Of a DNA stretch of 64,000 bases, positions 34,169 to 42,775 are shown piece by piece. This stretch comes from Mycobacterium sp. 852002-51057_SCH5723018. GTDB lineage: Bacteria > Actinomycetota > Actinomycetes > Mycobacteriales > Mycobacteriaceae. The DNA lies in assembly GCF_001667035.1 (NCBI RefSeq), contig NZ_LZIR01000006.1, positions 1-64,000 of the forward strand, read 5' to 3'. A model generated the notes under the pieces. The model searched no databases. It was not told the origin of the DNA and worked only from the letters and a program-made list of their open reading frames with translations. Position 1 is the stretch's first letter. Every line of letters begins with the position of its first letter. The position numbers and the translations under genes are program-made.

Positions 34169-35596
34169 ATGTTCGATGGATTGGCCGATGCGCTCGTGGT
34201 GGACGCCATCACCGATGCCGGCCGCGCACAAAACATGTCGTGCGCCCGCGAGCTGGCGGCCATCGGTGAGCTGTATGCACGCCGAGCGCCGGACGATGAT
34301 GCCGAGCGGTTCAGTTGGGCCGTCGACGGGCATGAGAACGTCGTCGCCGAGGTCGCCGCGGCGCTACGAATCAGCCGTGGTCGAGCCCGCGGGCGGTTGC
34401 GGCACGCGATCGCCTTACGTGAGCGGCTGCCGCGCGTGGCGGAGGTGTTTGCCCGCGGCGATATTGACTTCCGCCTTGTGGCGGCACTGGTGACTCGCAC
34501 CGAAAACGTCGACGATGACGAGTTAATCGCCAGGATCGATGCCGCGGTGGCTCGCCATGCCGCGAAGTGGATGCGGTTGTCGGGACCCAAGGCCGCCGAG
34601 CGTATTGACATGTGGGTCGCGCGCTTCGACCCAACTGGTGTGCGGGTACCGGGCCCCCGCAACGAGAATCGGTACGTCGAAATCGGGTGCACCGATGCGG
34701 GACTGGCCGGGGTGTGGGCGCAGCTGCATGCCACCGACGGGGCCGCCCTCGAGCACAAGCTCGATGCGCTGGCCGCCACGGTGTGCCAGGAGGATCCGCG
34801 TACCAAAGCCCAGCGTCGCGCGGATGCCCTGGGTGCGCTGGCTTTCGGGGCCGAGGTGCTGGGGTGCCAGTGCACCAGATCGGAATGTGCTGCGCCACAA
34901 CGCCCGCAGAGCACTAACTTCGTGATCCACGTGCTCGCCGAGCAGGCCGCCGTCAACGGCGATTCACAAGCTCCCGGCTATCTATCCGGATATGGCCCAT
35001 TGCCCGCAGCATTAGTCCGTGAGCTGACCGCGCTGGCCAAGACCAAGCCCCTGTGGATCCCACCGGGCGTAGCGGAATCTGGCTACCGGCCGTCGACGCC
35101 GCTGACCGAATTCGTCCGGTTTCGCGATCTGACGTGCCGCTTCCCCGGGTGCGACGAGCCGGCCGAGCACTGCGACATCGACCACACCGTGCCGTTTCCG
35201 CTGGGCCCCACCCATCCGTCGAATCTCAAACTGCTCTGCCGCTACCACCATCTGCTCAAGACCTTCTACGTCGGCTCAGATGGGTGGCGGGATCGTCAGG
35301 AACCCGACGGCACCGTGTTGTGGACGTCACCCTCGGGACGTCAATACGTTACGAAACCTGGTGGGTGCCTGTTGTTTCCAGTACTAGCCGCCCCTACGGG
35401 AGCACTGGTGCTGCCCACCGACCCGCCGCCGGGAGAAAACCGCGGACTCATGATGCCGGTCCGTCGACGAACTCGAGCCCAAGAGCGCGCCGCCCGGATC
35501 AGCTGGGAGCGCGGCATCAACGAAGAGCGCATCGCCGCAGAGGCGGCACGGCGTGCCGAGCGCATCGCCGCCAGCTACGAGCCACCGCCCTTCTAG
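34169..35596 (+). CDS. HNH endonuclease with DUF222 (REP13E12-type)
   Basis: 475 aa. N-terminal DUF222 helical region (SWAVDGHENVVAEVAAALRISRGRARGRLRHAIALRERLPRV), then a C-terminal HNH domain: CRFPGCDEPAEHCDIDHTVPF followed by LKLLCRYHHLLKTF, with the Cys, DH, N and HH positions kept. This 13E12 family occurs in many copies in mycobacteria and behaves like a mobile or homing element. Start ATG 34169; GTG 34139 adds 10 residues. It is divergent from the PE-PPE-toxin genes. Confidence 0.85.
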   Translation: MFDGLADALVVDAITDAGRAQNMSCARELAAIGELYARRAPDDDAERFSWAVDGHENVVAEVAAALRISRGRARGRLRHAIALRERLPRVAEVFARGDIDFRLVAALVTRTENVDDDELIARIDAAVARHAAKWMRLSGPKAAERIDMWVARFDPTGVRVPGPRNENRYVEIGCTDAGLAGVWAQLHATDGAALEHKLDALAATVCQEDPRTKAQRRADALGALAFGAEVLGCQCTRSECAAPQRPQSTNFVIHVLAEQAAVNGDSQAPGYLSGYGPLPAALVRELTALAKTKPLWIPPGVAESGYRPSTPLTEFVRFRDLTCRFPGCDEPAEHCDIDHTVPFPLGPTHPSNLKLLCRYHHLLKTFYVGSDGWRDRQEPDGTVLWTSPSGRQYVTKPGGCLLFPVLAAPTGALVLPTDPPPGENRGLMMPVRRRTRAQERAARISWERGINEERIAAEAARRAERIAASYEPPPF

Positions 35597-35650
35597 CGGC
35601 GCCAAGAATCCTTCAAGGATCCGTCAAGGCGCCGCCGCGACGCTGCACTC

Positions 35651-36190
35651 ATGAATGACACAGCTTTCGACGACGACGTCTACTTCGCCACCATGCACCG
35701 CGCGGACGCACCGAGCGGCCGCACGGCAAGGTTCCACGCGCGCAAGCTCTTCGAGAACCTGCCATGCTGCCATCGCTCCTGGTCCAATCCCGGCAAGCGC
35801 TTCTTCCTGCACGGCTGCGAGCGCACGTTCGAGATCGAATTCGCTTGCGCGGACGCCGAACCCGACTCCGGCTCGGTGGTGGACAGCGCCGCGCTCGACG
35901 AGGTCCGGGCGGCGCTGCGCTACCAGTTCGACCACACCACGCTGATCGCCGAAGACGACCCGCAGCGTGACCTGTTCGAACTGCTGGCCGAGCGCGGGGT
36001 CGTCGACCTGCGGATCATGGACAGCACCAGCATGGACGGGTCGGCGGCCTGGGTGTTCGAGACCGCCGAGCACATCGTTGCGCTGGCCACCGGCGGCCGG
36101 GTGTGGGTGTCGCGGATCGAGGCAAGCGAGAGCCGCAACAACGTGGTCACCCTCACCGCGGGACCGGTAACGGCCACGGGCTGGGCATAG
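35651..36190 (+). CDS. 6-pyruvoyl-tetrahydropterin synthase / QueD-like protein
   Basis: 179 aa. The run ARKLFENLPCCHRSWSNPGKRFFLHG then ERTFEIEFAC, VVDSAALDEVRAALRYQFDHTTLI and WVFETAEHI follows the 6-PTPS / 6-carboxytetrahydropterin synthase fold: zinc His, catalytic Cys, DHT motif. In the usual HGH zinc motif the second His is Cys (HGC), and a CCH motif precedes it, as in a variant subfamily seen in phages and cyanobacteria. Role in deazapurine or pterin metabolism is inferred; no queuosine genes are nearby. Confidence 0.7.
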   Translation: MNDTAFDDDVYFATMHRADAPSGRTARFHARKLFENLPCCHRSWSNPGKRFFLHGCERTFEIEFACADAEPDSGSVVDSAALDEVRAALRYQFDHTTLIAEDDPQRDLFELLAERGVVDLRIMDSTSMDGSAAWVFETAEHIVALATGGRVWVSRIEASESRNNVVTLTAGPVTATGWA

Positions 36191-36222
36191 CGCACAAACC
36201 TCCGATGGAGGAGTATGCGATC

Positions 36223-36426
36223 GTGAGCGACGCCTCGGCCATCGGCTGCGTTGGAACCCTGACCGTGGCAACCCGCGGGGACCGAGGGGCCGGCGAGGTA
36301 TTGGTGACGGTGCGGGGGTCGAAGGAGGCCTTCCTGGCTTGGTCCGACGAACCCTTGCCGAAGGGCGCCCAGGTGCTGGTTGTCGAGGTTCGGAGCGCCC
36401 GGACGGTGGTGGTCGAGCCGTGGTAG
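36223..36426 (+). CDS. NfeD-like C-terminal (OB-fold) protein
   Basis: 67 aa: AIGCVGTLTVATRGDRGAGEVLV, then LAWSDEPLPKGAQVLVVEV, ending in a beta-strand. This is the soluble OB-like domain of NfeD without the membrane part. Start GTG 36223 is preferred because GGAGGAG lies 9 bp upstream; an in-frame ATG at 36205 would place that site inside the gene. NfeD domains commonly accompany SPFH/flotillin proteins, and such a gene follows 71 bp downstream. Confidence 0.7.
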   Translation: MSDASAIGCVGTLTVATRGDRGAGEVLVTVRGSKEAFLAWSDEPLPKGAQVLVVEVRSARTVVVEPW

Positions 36427-36444
36427 GGCCTCGTTCGACCTGAA

Positions 36445-36471
36445 TTGACGACCGAATTCCCCCGGTATAGA
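36445..36471 (+). promoter_or_regulatory. SigA-like promoter candidate before the flotillin gene
   Basis: TTGACG (36445-36450) and TATAGA (36466-36471) separated by 15 nt, with an AAGGAG ribosome site just before the ATG at 36498. The spacing is a little short for SigA. The flotillin gene may thus be expressed independently of the NfeD-like gene. Confidence 0.4.
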
Positions 36472-36497
36472 ACCGGCGAAACCCTAAGGAGTCCAAC

Positions 36498-37637
36498 ATG
36501 CTCGGTTATAAGGTGCCTGCCCCGGATGAAGCGATGCTGATCTCCGGCGCCCGGGCCAAAGGAAGTGCCCCGTTCCGCGTCGTGACCGGGCATGGCGCCT
36601 TCATCATGCCGTTTTTCCGCAAGGTTCGGTTCCTGACGCTCGCCATGTGCGAGGCCGAGGTCGCCGAAAAGTGCGTCACCCAGCAGGGCATCACCCTCAA
36701 CGTGCGCGCGGTGATCGCGTTCAAGGTCGGCAACGACACCGAAAGCATCATCAGTGCCGGGCAACGGTTCCTGTCCGAGCAGGACCAGATGTCGGTGCTG
36801 ACCGGACGAATCTTCGCCGGCCACCTGCGCTCGATCATCGGCTCGATGACCGTCGAGCAGATCATCCGGGAACGCCAGAAGCTGGCGACCGAGGTCCTCG
36901 ACGGTTCCAAGGAGGAGATGGCCCGGATCGGGCTCAACGTCGACGCCCTGCAAATCCAGTCCATCGACGACGACGGGCTCGGCTACATCAACGCGATGTC
37001 GGCACCGCACAACGCGGCCATCCAGCAGCAAGCGCAGATCGCCCAGGCGAGGGCGAACCAGGCCGCCGCCGAAGCCGAGCAGGAATCACAGCGCAAGCAA
37101 GCCGAATTCGCCCGTGAGACCGCGATTGTCAAGGCGCAATACAAGGCCGAGGTCGACAAGGCTCAGGCGCAAGCCGCTCAGTCCGGACCGCTGGCGGAGG
37201 CACAGTCCCAGCGCGAGGTGCTGCAGATGAGGACCGAACTAGCCCAGCGCGCAGCCGAGCTGCGCCAGCAGGAGCTGGTCGCCGAGGTGGTCAAGCCCTC
37301 CGAGGCCGAGGCCGAACGCGTCCGGATCATGGCCGTCGCCGACGCCGAGAAGATGAAGATCCAGGCCGAGGCGGCAGCGTCGCACAATCGGGTGGCCTTG
37401 GACAAGATGCTCATCGACCAGCTGCCGCAAATCGTCGAGAAGGCCGCGCGGGGCCTCTCCGGCTCCAACCTGACCATCCTCAACGGCGCCGAGGGGCTCA
37501 GCCAGGTGGCCACCGGGCTGGTCGCGCAGGGCAAGGCCATCTTCGACGCGCTGCGAAGCGACGACGCGTATTACGACGACGAAGAAGCCGCCGGCCCGCT
37601 CGCCACCAACTCCAACTCGGGCCAGCACGGCCGCTGA
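36498..37637 (+). CDS. SPFH-domain (flotillin-like) protein
   Basis: 379 aa. N-terminal SPFH/band-7 domain (about residues 5-160): VPAPDEAMLISGARAKG, FRVVTGHGAFIMPFFRKV, FLTLAMCEAEVAEKCVTQQG and RSIIGSMTVEQIIRERQKL. Then a long Ala/Gln/Glu-rich coiled coil (about 175-300) and a C-terminal region with VALDKMLIDQLPQIVEKAA. There is no N-terminal TM helix, as in flotillins that attach by a hairpin or lipids. Flotillins scaffold membrane microdomains; in mycobacteria they sit in the intracellular membrane domain. Pairs with the NfeD-like gene. Confidence 0.85.
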   Translation: MLGYKVPAPDEAMLISGARAKGSAPFRVVTGHGAFIMPFFRKVRFLTLAMCEAEVAEKCVTQQGITLNVRAVIAFKVGNDTESIISAGQRFLSEQDQMSVLTGRIFAGHLRSIIGSMTVEQIIRERQKLATEVLDGSKEEMARIGLNVDALQIQSIDDDGLGYINAMSAPHNAAIQQQAQIAQARANQAAAEAEQESQRKQAEFARETAIVKAQYKAEVDKAQAQAAQSGPLAEAQSQREVLQMRTELAQRAAELRQQELVAEVVKPSEAEAERVRIMAVADAEKMKIQAEAAASHNRVALDKMLIDQLPQIVEKAARGLSGSNLTILNGAEGLSQVATGLVAQGKAIFDALRSDDAYYDDEEAAGPLATNSNSGQHGR

Positions 37638-37787
37638 CCGCGCCAGCAAACGAGGATAAAATCGCCGCCCTCGGGGTATGCACGTGTACAACAACGAGGC
37701 TGGCCGCGGATATGGTGGCGGCTGCCTCGCCGTGGTGCAACACTGAAGCGCTACAAAGCACAGTTGCGGCAGACAGGGTCGAAGGAC

Positions 37788-38267
37788 GTGAGCAAAAAAG
37801 CCCAATCACCGGTAGACGCGGCGCGGGAGAACCTCGCCGCGGAGCTGGACCGGCTACGGCAGCGACGGGATCGCCTGGAGGTCGAGGTCAAAAACGACCG
37901 CGGCATGATCGGCGATCACGGCGACGCCGCCGAGGCCATCCAGCGCGCTGACGAACTGGCCGTCCTCGCCGACCGGATCAACGAACTGGACCGGCGGTTG
38001 CGGTCCGGCCCGTCGCCCGACGAGGACTCCGAAGCGCTGCCGGGCGGCACCGAGGTGACCCTGCGATTCCCCGACGGCGAAGTCGTCACGATGCACGTCA
38101 TCTCCATCGTCGAAGAAACTCCCGCCGGCCGGGAGGCCGAGACGCTGACCGCACGCAGCCCGCTGGCGCAGGCGCTTGCCGGCCACAAGGCTGGCGACAC
38201 GGTGACCTACTCGACGCCCCAAGGCGAGAACCAGGTCGAGCTGATCTCGGTGAAGCCGCCCCGCTGA
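37788..38267 (+). CDS. GreA/Rnk-family protein (Rv3788-like)
   Basis: 159 aa from GTG 37788 with AAGGA upstream. N-terminal coiled coil (DAARENLAAELDRLRQRRDRLEVEVKNDRG) and a C-terminal FKBP-like Gre domain (GTEVTLRFPDGEVVTMHVI, ARSPLAQALAGHKAGDTVTY). Rv3788 counterpart, known to bind RNA polymerase in the secondary channel without true Gre cleavage activity. The tip lacks the usual acidic pair of GreA as far as I can judge. Confidence 0.85.
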   Translation: MSKKAQSPVDAARENLAAELDRLRQRRDRLEVEVKNDRGMIGDHGDAAEAIQRADELAVLADRINELDRRLRSGPSPDEDSEALPGGTEVTLRFPDGEVVTMHVISIVEETPAGREAETLTARSPLAQALAGHKAGDTVTYSTPQGENQVELISVKPPR

Positions 38268-38308
38268 CGCACCCGGGGCCCCGTCGACCCCGTTAGAATG
38301 GCCCCGCC

Positions 38309-38725
38309 ATGTCTCAAGCCGCGTCGTCGCGCCCCCCACTGAGTCTGACGACGCAGGTGTGGCGTTTCGTCGTCACCGGCGGCATGGCCGGCATCGTCGA
38401 CTTCGGCCTATATGTGGTGCTCTACAAATTGGTGGGCGTGCAGGTCGACCTGTCGAAGGCGACCAGCTTCGTGGTCGGCACGATCACGGCCTACTTGATC
38501 AATCGCCGATGGACGTTTCAGGCGCCACCGAGCACCGCCCGGTTCATCGCGGTCATGGTTCTCTACGGCGTGACATTCGCCGTGCAGGTCGGCCTCAACC
38601 ACCTGTGCCTCGCGCTTTTGCACTACCGCGGGTGGGCGATACCGGTCGCGTTCGTGATCGCGCAGGGCACCGCGACGGTAATCAACTTCATCGTGCAGCG
38701 AGCGGTAATCTTCCGCATCCGCTAA
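38309..38725 (+). CDS. GtrA-family membrane protein (Rv3789-like)
   Basis: 138 aa with four TM helices ([23 protein letters not shown], a second after [21 protein letters not shown], then two more), the GtrA fold. Rv3789 counterpart, located directly upstream of dprE1. It was proposed to flip decaprenyl-phosphoarabinose or to anchor the arabinan machinery through AftA. The gap to dprE1 is 31 bp. Confidence 0.87.
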   Translation: MSQAASSRPPLSLTTQVWRFVVTGGMAGIVDFGLYVVLYKLVGVQVDLSKATSFVVGTITAYLINRRWTFQAPPSTARFIAVMVLYGVTFAVQVGLNHLCLALLHYRGWAIPVAFVIAQGTATVINFIVQRAVIFRIR

Positions 38726-38756
38726 GCCCACCCGGGCAGGCGGTACCCTCGTCACG

Positions 38757-40112
38757 ATGTTCACCACCAAACGGCTCACCGGCTGGGGCCGCACCGCGCC
38801 CTCCGTGGCGACGGTGCTTTCCACCCCGGACCCCGACCAAATCGCCAAGGCAGTGGCCAACGCCGGCGGGCGGGGCGTGATCGCGCGCGGGCTGGGCCGT
38901 TCGTATGGGGACAACGCGCAAAACGGCGGCGGCCTGGTGATCGACATGACGCCGCTCAACCGCATCCACTCCATCAGCGCCGAGACCAAGCTGGCCGACC
39001 TCGACGCGGGAGTCAACCTCGACCAGCTGATGAAGGCGGCGTTGCCGTTCGGGCTGTGGGTGCCGGTGCTGCCGGGCACCCGCCAGGTCACCATCGGCGG
39101 CGCGATCGCGTGCGACATACACGGCAAAAACCATCACAGCGCGGGCAGCTTCGGAAACCACGTGCGCAGCATGGATCTGCTGACCGCCGACGGCCAGATC
39201 CACCACCTCACCCCGGCCGGCGAGGACTCCGAGCTGTTTTGGGCCACGGTCGGCGGCAACGGCCTGACCGGGATCATCCTGCGCGCCACCATCGAGATGA
39301 CGCCTACGGAGACGGCGTATTTCATCGCCGACGGCGACGTCACCGCAAGCCTCGACGAAACCATCGCCTTTCACAGCGACGGCAGCGAAGCCGACTACAC
39401 CTATTCCAGCGCCTGGTTCGATGCGATCAGCGCGCCGCCCAAACTGGGCCGCGCGGCGATATCGCGCGGCTCGCTGGCGACCGTCGACCAGCTGCCGAAG
39501 AAGCTGCAGCGCAATCCCCTGAAATTCGAGGCGCCGCAAGTGCTTACGCTTCCCGACATCTTTCCGAACGGGCTGGCCAACAAGTACACCTTCGCGCCCA
39601 TCGGGGAGCTCTGGTACCGCAAATCCGGAACGTATCGCGGCAAGGTCCAGAACCTGACGCAGTTCTACCACCCGCTGGACATGCTCGGCGAGTGGAACCG
39701 CGCCTACGGCTCGGCCGGTTTCGGCCAGTACCAATTCGTCGTGCCTACCACCGCCGTCGAGGAGTTCAAAGGCATCATCCGCGACATCCAGAAATCCGGG
39801 CACTACTCGTTTCTCAACGTGTTCAAGCTGTTCGGGCCGGGCAACCAGGCGCCGCTGAGCTTTCCGATTCCGGGCTGGAACGTCTGTGTGGACTTCCCCG
39901 TCAAGCCGGGACTCAACGAGTTCCTCAACGAACTCGACCGCCGGGTACTGGAATTCGGGGGGCGGGTCTACACCGCCAAGGACTCGCGCACCAGCGCCGA
40001 GACCTTCCACGCCATGTACCCGCGCATCGACGAGTGGATCGCCGTGCGCCGCAACGTCGACCCTTTGGGGGTGTTCGTCTCCGACATGGCCCGACGACTG
40101 GAGCTGCTCTAA
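38757..40112 (+). CDS. dprE1: Decaprenylphosphoryl-beta-D-ribose oxidase DprE1
   Basis: 451 aa FAD-dependent oxidase of the VAO family. FAD-binding part: [21 protein letters not shown] and [23 protein letters not shown]; substrate part with the Cys377 in [15 protein letters not shown], equivalent to Cys387 of M. tuberculosis DprE1 that benzothiazinones attack. Oxidises DPR to the 2-keto intermediate of the arabinose donor DPA. The presence of Cys predicts benzothiazinone sensitivity at the target. Followed without a gap by dprE2. Confidence 0.96.
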   Translation: MFTTKRLTGWGRTAPSVATVLSTPDPDQIAKAVANAGGRGVIARGLGRSYGDNAQNGGGLVIDMTPLNRIHSISAETKLADLDAGVNLDQLMKAALPFGLWVPVLPGTRQVTIGGAIACDIHGKNHHSAGSFGNHVRSMDLLTADGQIHHLTPAGEDSELFWATVGGNGLTGIILRATIEMTPTETAYFIADGDVTASLDETIAFHSDGSEADYTYSSAWFDAISAPPKLGRAAISRGSLATVDQLPKKLQRNPLKFEAPQVLTLPDIFPNGLANKYTFAPIGELWYRKSGTYRGKVQNLTQFYHPLDMLGEWNRAYGSAGFGQYQFVVPTTAVEEFKGIIRDIQKSGHYSFLNVFKLFGPGNQAPLSFPIPGWNVCVDFPVKPGLNEFLNELDRRVLEFGGRVYTAKDSRTSAETFHAMYPRIDEWIAVRRNVDPLGVFVSDMARRLELL

Positions 40113-40889
40113 ATGGTGCTCGACGCCGTGGGAAACCCGCAGACCATCCTGCTGCTCGGCGGCACGTCCGAGATCGGGCTGGCCATCTGCGAGCGCTATC
40201 TGCAAAACGCGCACGCGCGGATCCTGTTGGCCGCCATGCCCGATGACCCGGGTCGCGACGACGCCGTAGCCCAGATGAAGGCCGCCGGCGCACGCTCGGT
40301 TGAGCTGATCGACTTCGAAGCCCTCGACACCGACAGCCACCCGAAGATGATCGACGAGGCGTTCAATGCCGGGGGTGCCAGCAACGACATTGACGTGGCC
40401 ATCGTCGCCTTCGGCATCCTCGGGGACGCCGAAGAGCTGTGGCAAAACCAGCGCAAAGCCGTGATGGCCGCCGAAATCAATTACACCGCAGCGGTTTCAG
40501 TGGGAGTGCTCTTGGCGGAGAAGATGCGAGCGCAGGGCTTTGGTCAGATCATCGCGATGAGCACGGTGGCCGGTGAGCGGGTGCGGCGGTCCAACTTCGT
40601 CTACGGCTCCACTAAAGCCGGCCTGGACGGGTTCTACCTCGGTTTGGGAGAAGCGTTGCGCGAGTCCGGAGTTCGCGTCCTGGTCATCCGGCCCGGCCAG
40701 GTGCGTACCCGGATGAGCGCGCACATCAAGGAGGCTCCCCTCACCGTCGACAAGGAGTACGTCGCCAACCTCGCGGTGACCGCGTCCGCAAAAGGTAAGG
40801 AATTGGTTTGGGCGCCAGCAGCATTCCGTTATGTGATGATGGTGTTGCGACACATCCCGCGGAGCATCTTCCGCAAGCTGCCAATCTGA
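40113..40889 (+). CDS. dprE2: Decaprenylphosphoryl-2-keto-ribose reductase DprE2
   Basis: 258 aa short-chain dehydrogenase. NAD(P) motif [14 protein letters not shown], active-site Ser in MSTVAGERV and the YxxxK pair in [13 protein letters not shown]. Reduces DPX to DPA, completing epimerisation with DprE1. The ATG follows the dprE1 stop with no intervening base and the next gene starts 2 bp after its stop. Confidence 0.95.
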   Translation: MVLDAVGNPQTILLLGGTSEIGLAICERYLQNAHARILLAAMPDDPGRDDAVAQMKAAGARSVELIDFEALDTDSHPKMIDEAFNAGGASNDIDVAIVAFGILGDAEELWQNQRKAVMAAEINYTAAVSVGVLLAEKMRAQGFGQIIAMSTVAGERVRRSNFVYGSTKAGLDGFYLGLGEALRESGVRVLVIRPGQVRTRMSAHIKEAPLTVDKEYVANLAVTASAKGKELVWAPAAFRYVMMVLRHIPRSIFRKLPI

Positions 40890-40891
40890 AC

Positions 40892-42775
40892 ATGCGTAAC
40901 GCACTGGCCACACTGGGCCAGATGGTCGCGGCGGTGGCGGTGGCCATCGTCGTCGCGGCGGTGTCGCTGATCGCGATCGCCGGCGTGCAATGGCCGGCCT
41001 TCCCGTCGTCCAACCAGCTGCACGCACTGACCACCGTCGGGCAGGTCGCCTGCCTGGCCGGGCTGGTGGCCGTTGGGTGGCTGTGGCGCAGGAGCCGGGA
41101 ACGGGGCCGCCGCCGGATCCTGGCGCAGCTGGGCGGGCTGGTCTTCGTCTCCGCCTTCGCCGTCGTGACGCTGGGCATGCCGCTGGGTGCCACCAAGCTC
41201 TACCTGTTCGGCATCTCCGTCGACCAACAGTTCCGCACCGAATACGTGACCCGGCTCGCCGACAGCCCGGCCCTGCACGACATGACCTACCTCGGGCTGC
41301 CATCGTTCTACCCGCCCGGCTGGTTTTGGATCGGCGGTCGCGTCGCGGCGCTGACCGGAACACCGGCCTGGGAGATCTACAAGCCGTGGGCCATCACCTC
41401 GATCACCATCGCGGTCGCCGTCGCGCTGGTGCTGTGGTGGCGGATGATCCGCTTCGAGTACGCGCTGATCGTCACCACCGCGACGGCCGCCGCGATGCTG
41501 GCCTACAGCTCACCCGAGCCCTACTCCGCGATGATCACCGTGCTGTTGCCGCCGGTGCTCGTGCTGACCTGGTCGGGACTGCGCGGGGGCGAACGTCGCG
41601 GTTGGGCCGCGGTGATCGGTGGCGGGCTGTTCCTCGGCTTCGCGGCCACCTGGTACACGCTGCTGTTCGGCTTCACCGCGTTCACCATGGCAGTGATGGC
41701 GCTGCTGTTAGCCGGTTCACGGTGGCGGCGCGACGGGTTCAAGGCCGCTTTGGATCCGCTGCGCCGGCTGGCCGTCATCGCCGTCATCGCCGCGGCCATC
41801 GCGAGCACCACCTGGCTGCCGTTCGTGTTGCGTGTGGCGAGCAGTCCGGTCAGCAACAGTGGTAGCGCCTTTCACTACCTGCCCGCGGACGGCGCCGAGC
41901 TGACGTTCCCGATGCTGCAGTTCTCCCTGCTGGGCGCGATCTGCCTGCTGGGCACCCTGTGGCTGGTGCTCCGCGCGACGTCGTCGGTGCGAGCCGGCGC
42001 CCTGGCCATCGGCGTGCTGTCCGTCTACCTGTGGTCGCTGCTGTCGATGCTGACCACGCTGGCACGCACCACGCTGCTGTCGTTCCGGCTGCAGCCGACG
42101 CTGACCGTGCTGCTGGTGACCGCCGGCGCGTTCGGCTTCATCGAGGCCACCCAAGCGCTGGCCGCGCGTGGCCGCGCAATAGCCCCGGTGGCCGGCGCCC
42201 TCGGGCTGGCCGCGGCGATCGCGTTCAGCCAAGACATTCCCGACGTGCTGCGGCCGGATCTCACCATCGCCTACACCGACACCGACGGCCATGGCCAGCG
42301 CGGCGACCGCCGGCCGCCCAGCTCGGAGAAGTTCTACCCCGTCATCGACGCCGCCATCCTGCACGTGACCGGCAAGCCGCGCGATCAGATCGTGGTGATG
42401 ACCGCCGACTACAGCTTCCTGTCCTACTACCCCTACTGGGGATTTCAGGGGCTGACGTCGCACTACGCCAACCCGCTGGCCCAGTTCGACCTGCGCGCCG
42501 CCCAGATCGAGAAGTGGTCCAAGCTCAAGACCGCCGACGAGCTCATCCATGCGCTGGACGCCTCGCCCTGGCCGCCGCCGACCGTATTTCTCATGCGCCG
42601 CGGCGCGAACAGCAACTACACGCTGCGATTGGCCCAGGACGTCTACCCCAATCAGCCCAACGTTCGCCGCTACACCGTGGAGCTGCCGGCCGCGCTGTTC
42701 GACGATCCCCGTTTCGCCGTCGACACCATCGGCCCCTTCGTGCTGGCCATCCGCAAGCCGGGGGGCGCCCGCTGA
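40892..42775 (+). CDS. aftA: Galactan 5-O-arabinofuranosyltransferase AftA
   Basis: 627 aa GT-C membrane enzyme, Rv3792 counterpart. Multiple TM helices from [19 protein letters not shown]; first large loop with [21 protein letters not shown], the Asp-containing catalytic loop; [13 protein letters not shown]; and a soluble C-terminal domain ([20 protein letters not shown] ...). Transfers the first arabinofuranose from DPA to galactan. Start ATG 40892; its TGA overlaps the embC ATG (ATGA). Confidence 0.93.
   Translation: MRNALATLGQMVAAVAVAIVVAAVSLIAIAGVQWPAFPSSNQLHALTTVGQVACLAGLVAVGWLWRRSRERGRRRILAQLGGLVFVSAFAVVTLGMPLGATKLYLFGISVDQQFRTEYVTRLADSPALHDMTYLGLPSFYPPGWFWIGGRVAALTGTPAWEIYKPWAITSITIAVAVALVLWWRMIRFEYALIVTTATAAAMLAYSSPEPYSAMITVLLPPVLVLTWSGLRGGERRGWAAVIGGGLFLGFAATWYTLLFGFTAFTMAVMALLLAGSRWRRDGFKAALDPLRRLAVIAVIAAAIASTTWLPFVLRVASSPVSNSGSAFHYLPADGAELTFPMLQFSLLGAICLLGTLWLVLRATSSVRAGALAIGVLSVYLWSLLSMLTTLARTTLLSFRLQPTLTVLLVTAGAFGFIEATQALAARGRAIAPVAGALGLAAAIAFSQDIPDVLRPDLTIAYTDTDGHGQRGDRRPPSSEKFYPVIDAAILHVTGKPRDQIVVMTADYSFLSYYPYWGFQGLTSHYANPLAQFDLRAAQIEKWSKLKTADELIHALDASPWPPPTVFLMRRGANSNYTLRLAQDVYPNQPNVRRYTVELPAALFDDPRFAVDTIGPFVLAIRKPGGAR

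Noticed and set aside
34019..34333. Minus-strand open frames overlapping the start of the HNH gene
   Set aside because: They are antisense to the DUF222 gene and encode no known domain.
41959..42774. N-terminal extension of EmbC by 272 codons
   Set aside because: The extension lies wholly within aftA in another frame and is Arg/Ala-rich; the ATG at 42775 coupled to the aftA stop gives the expected EmbC length.
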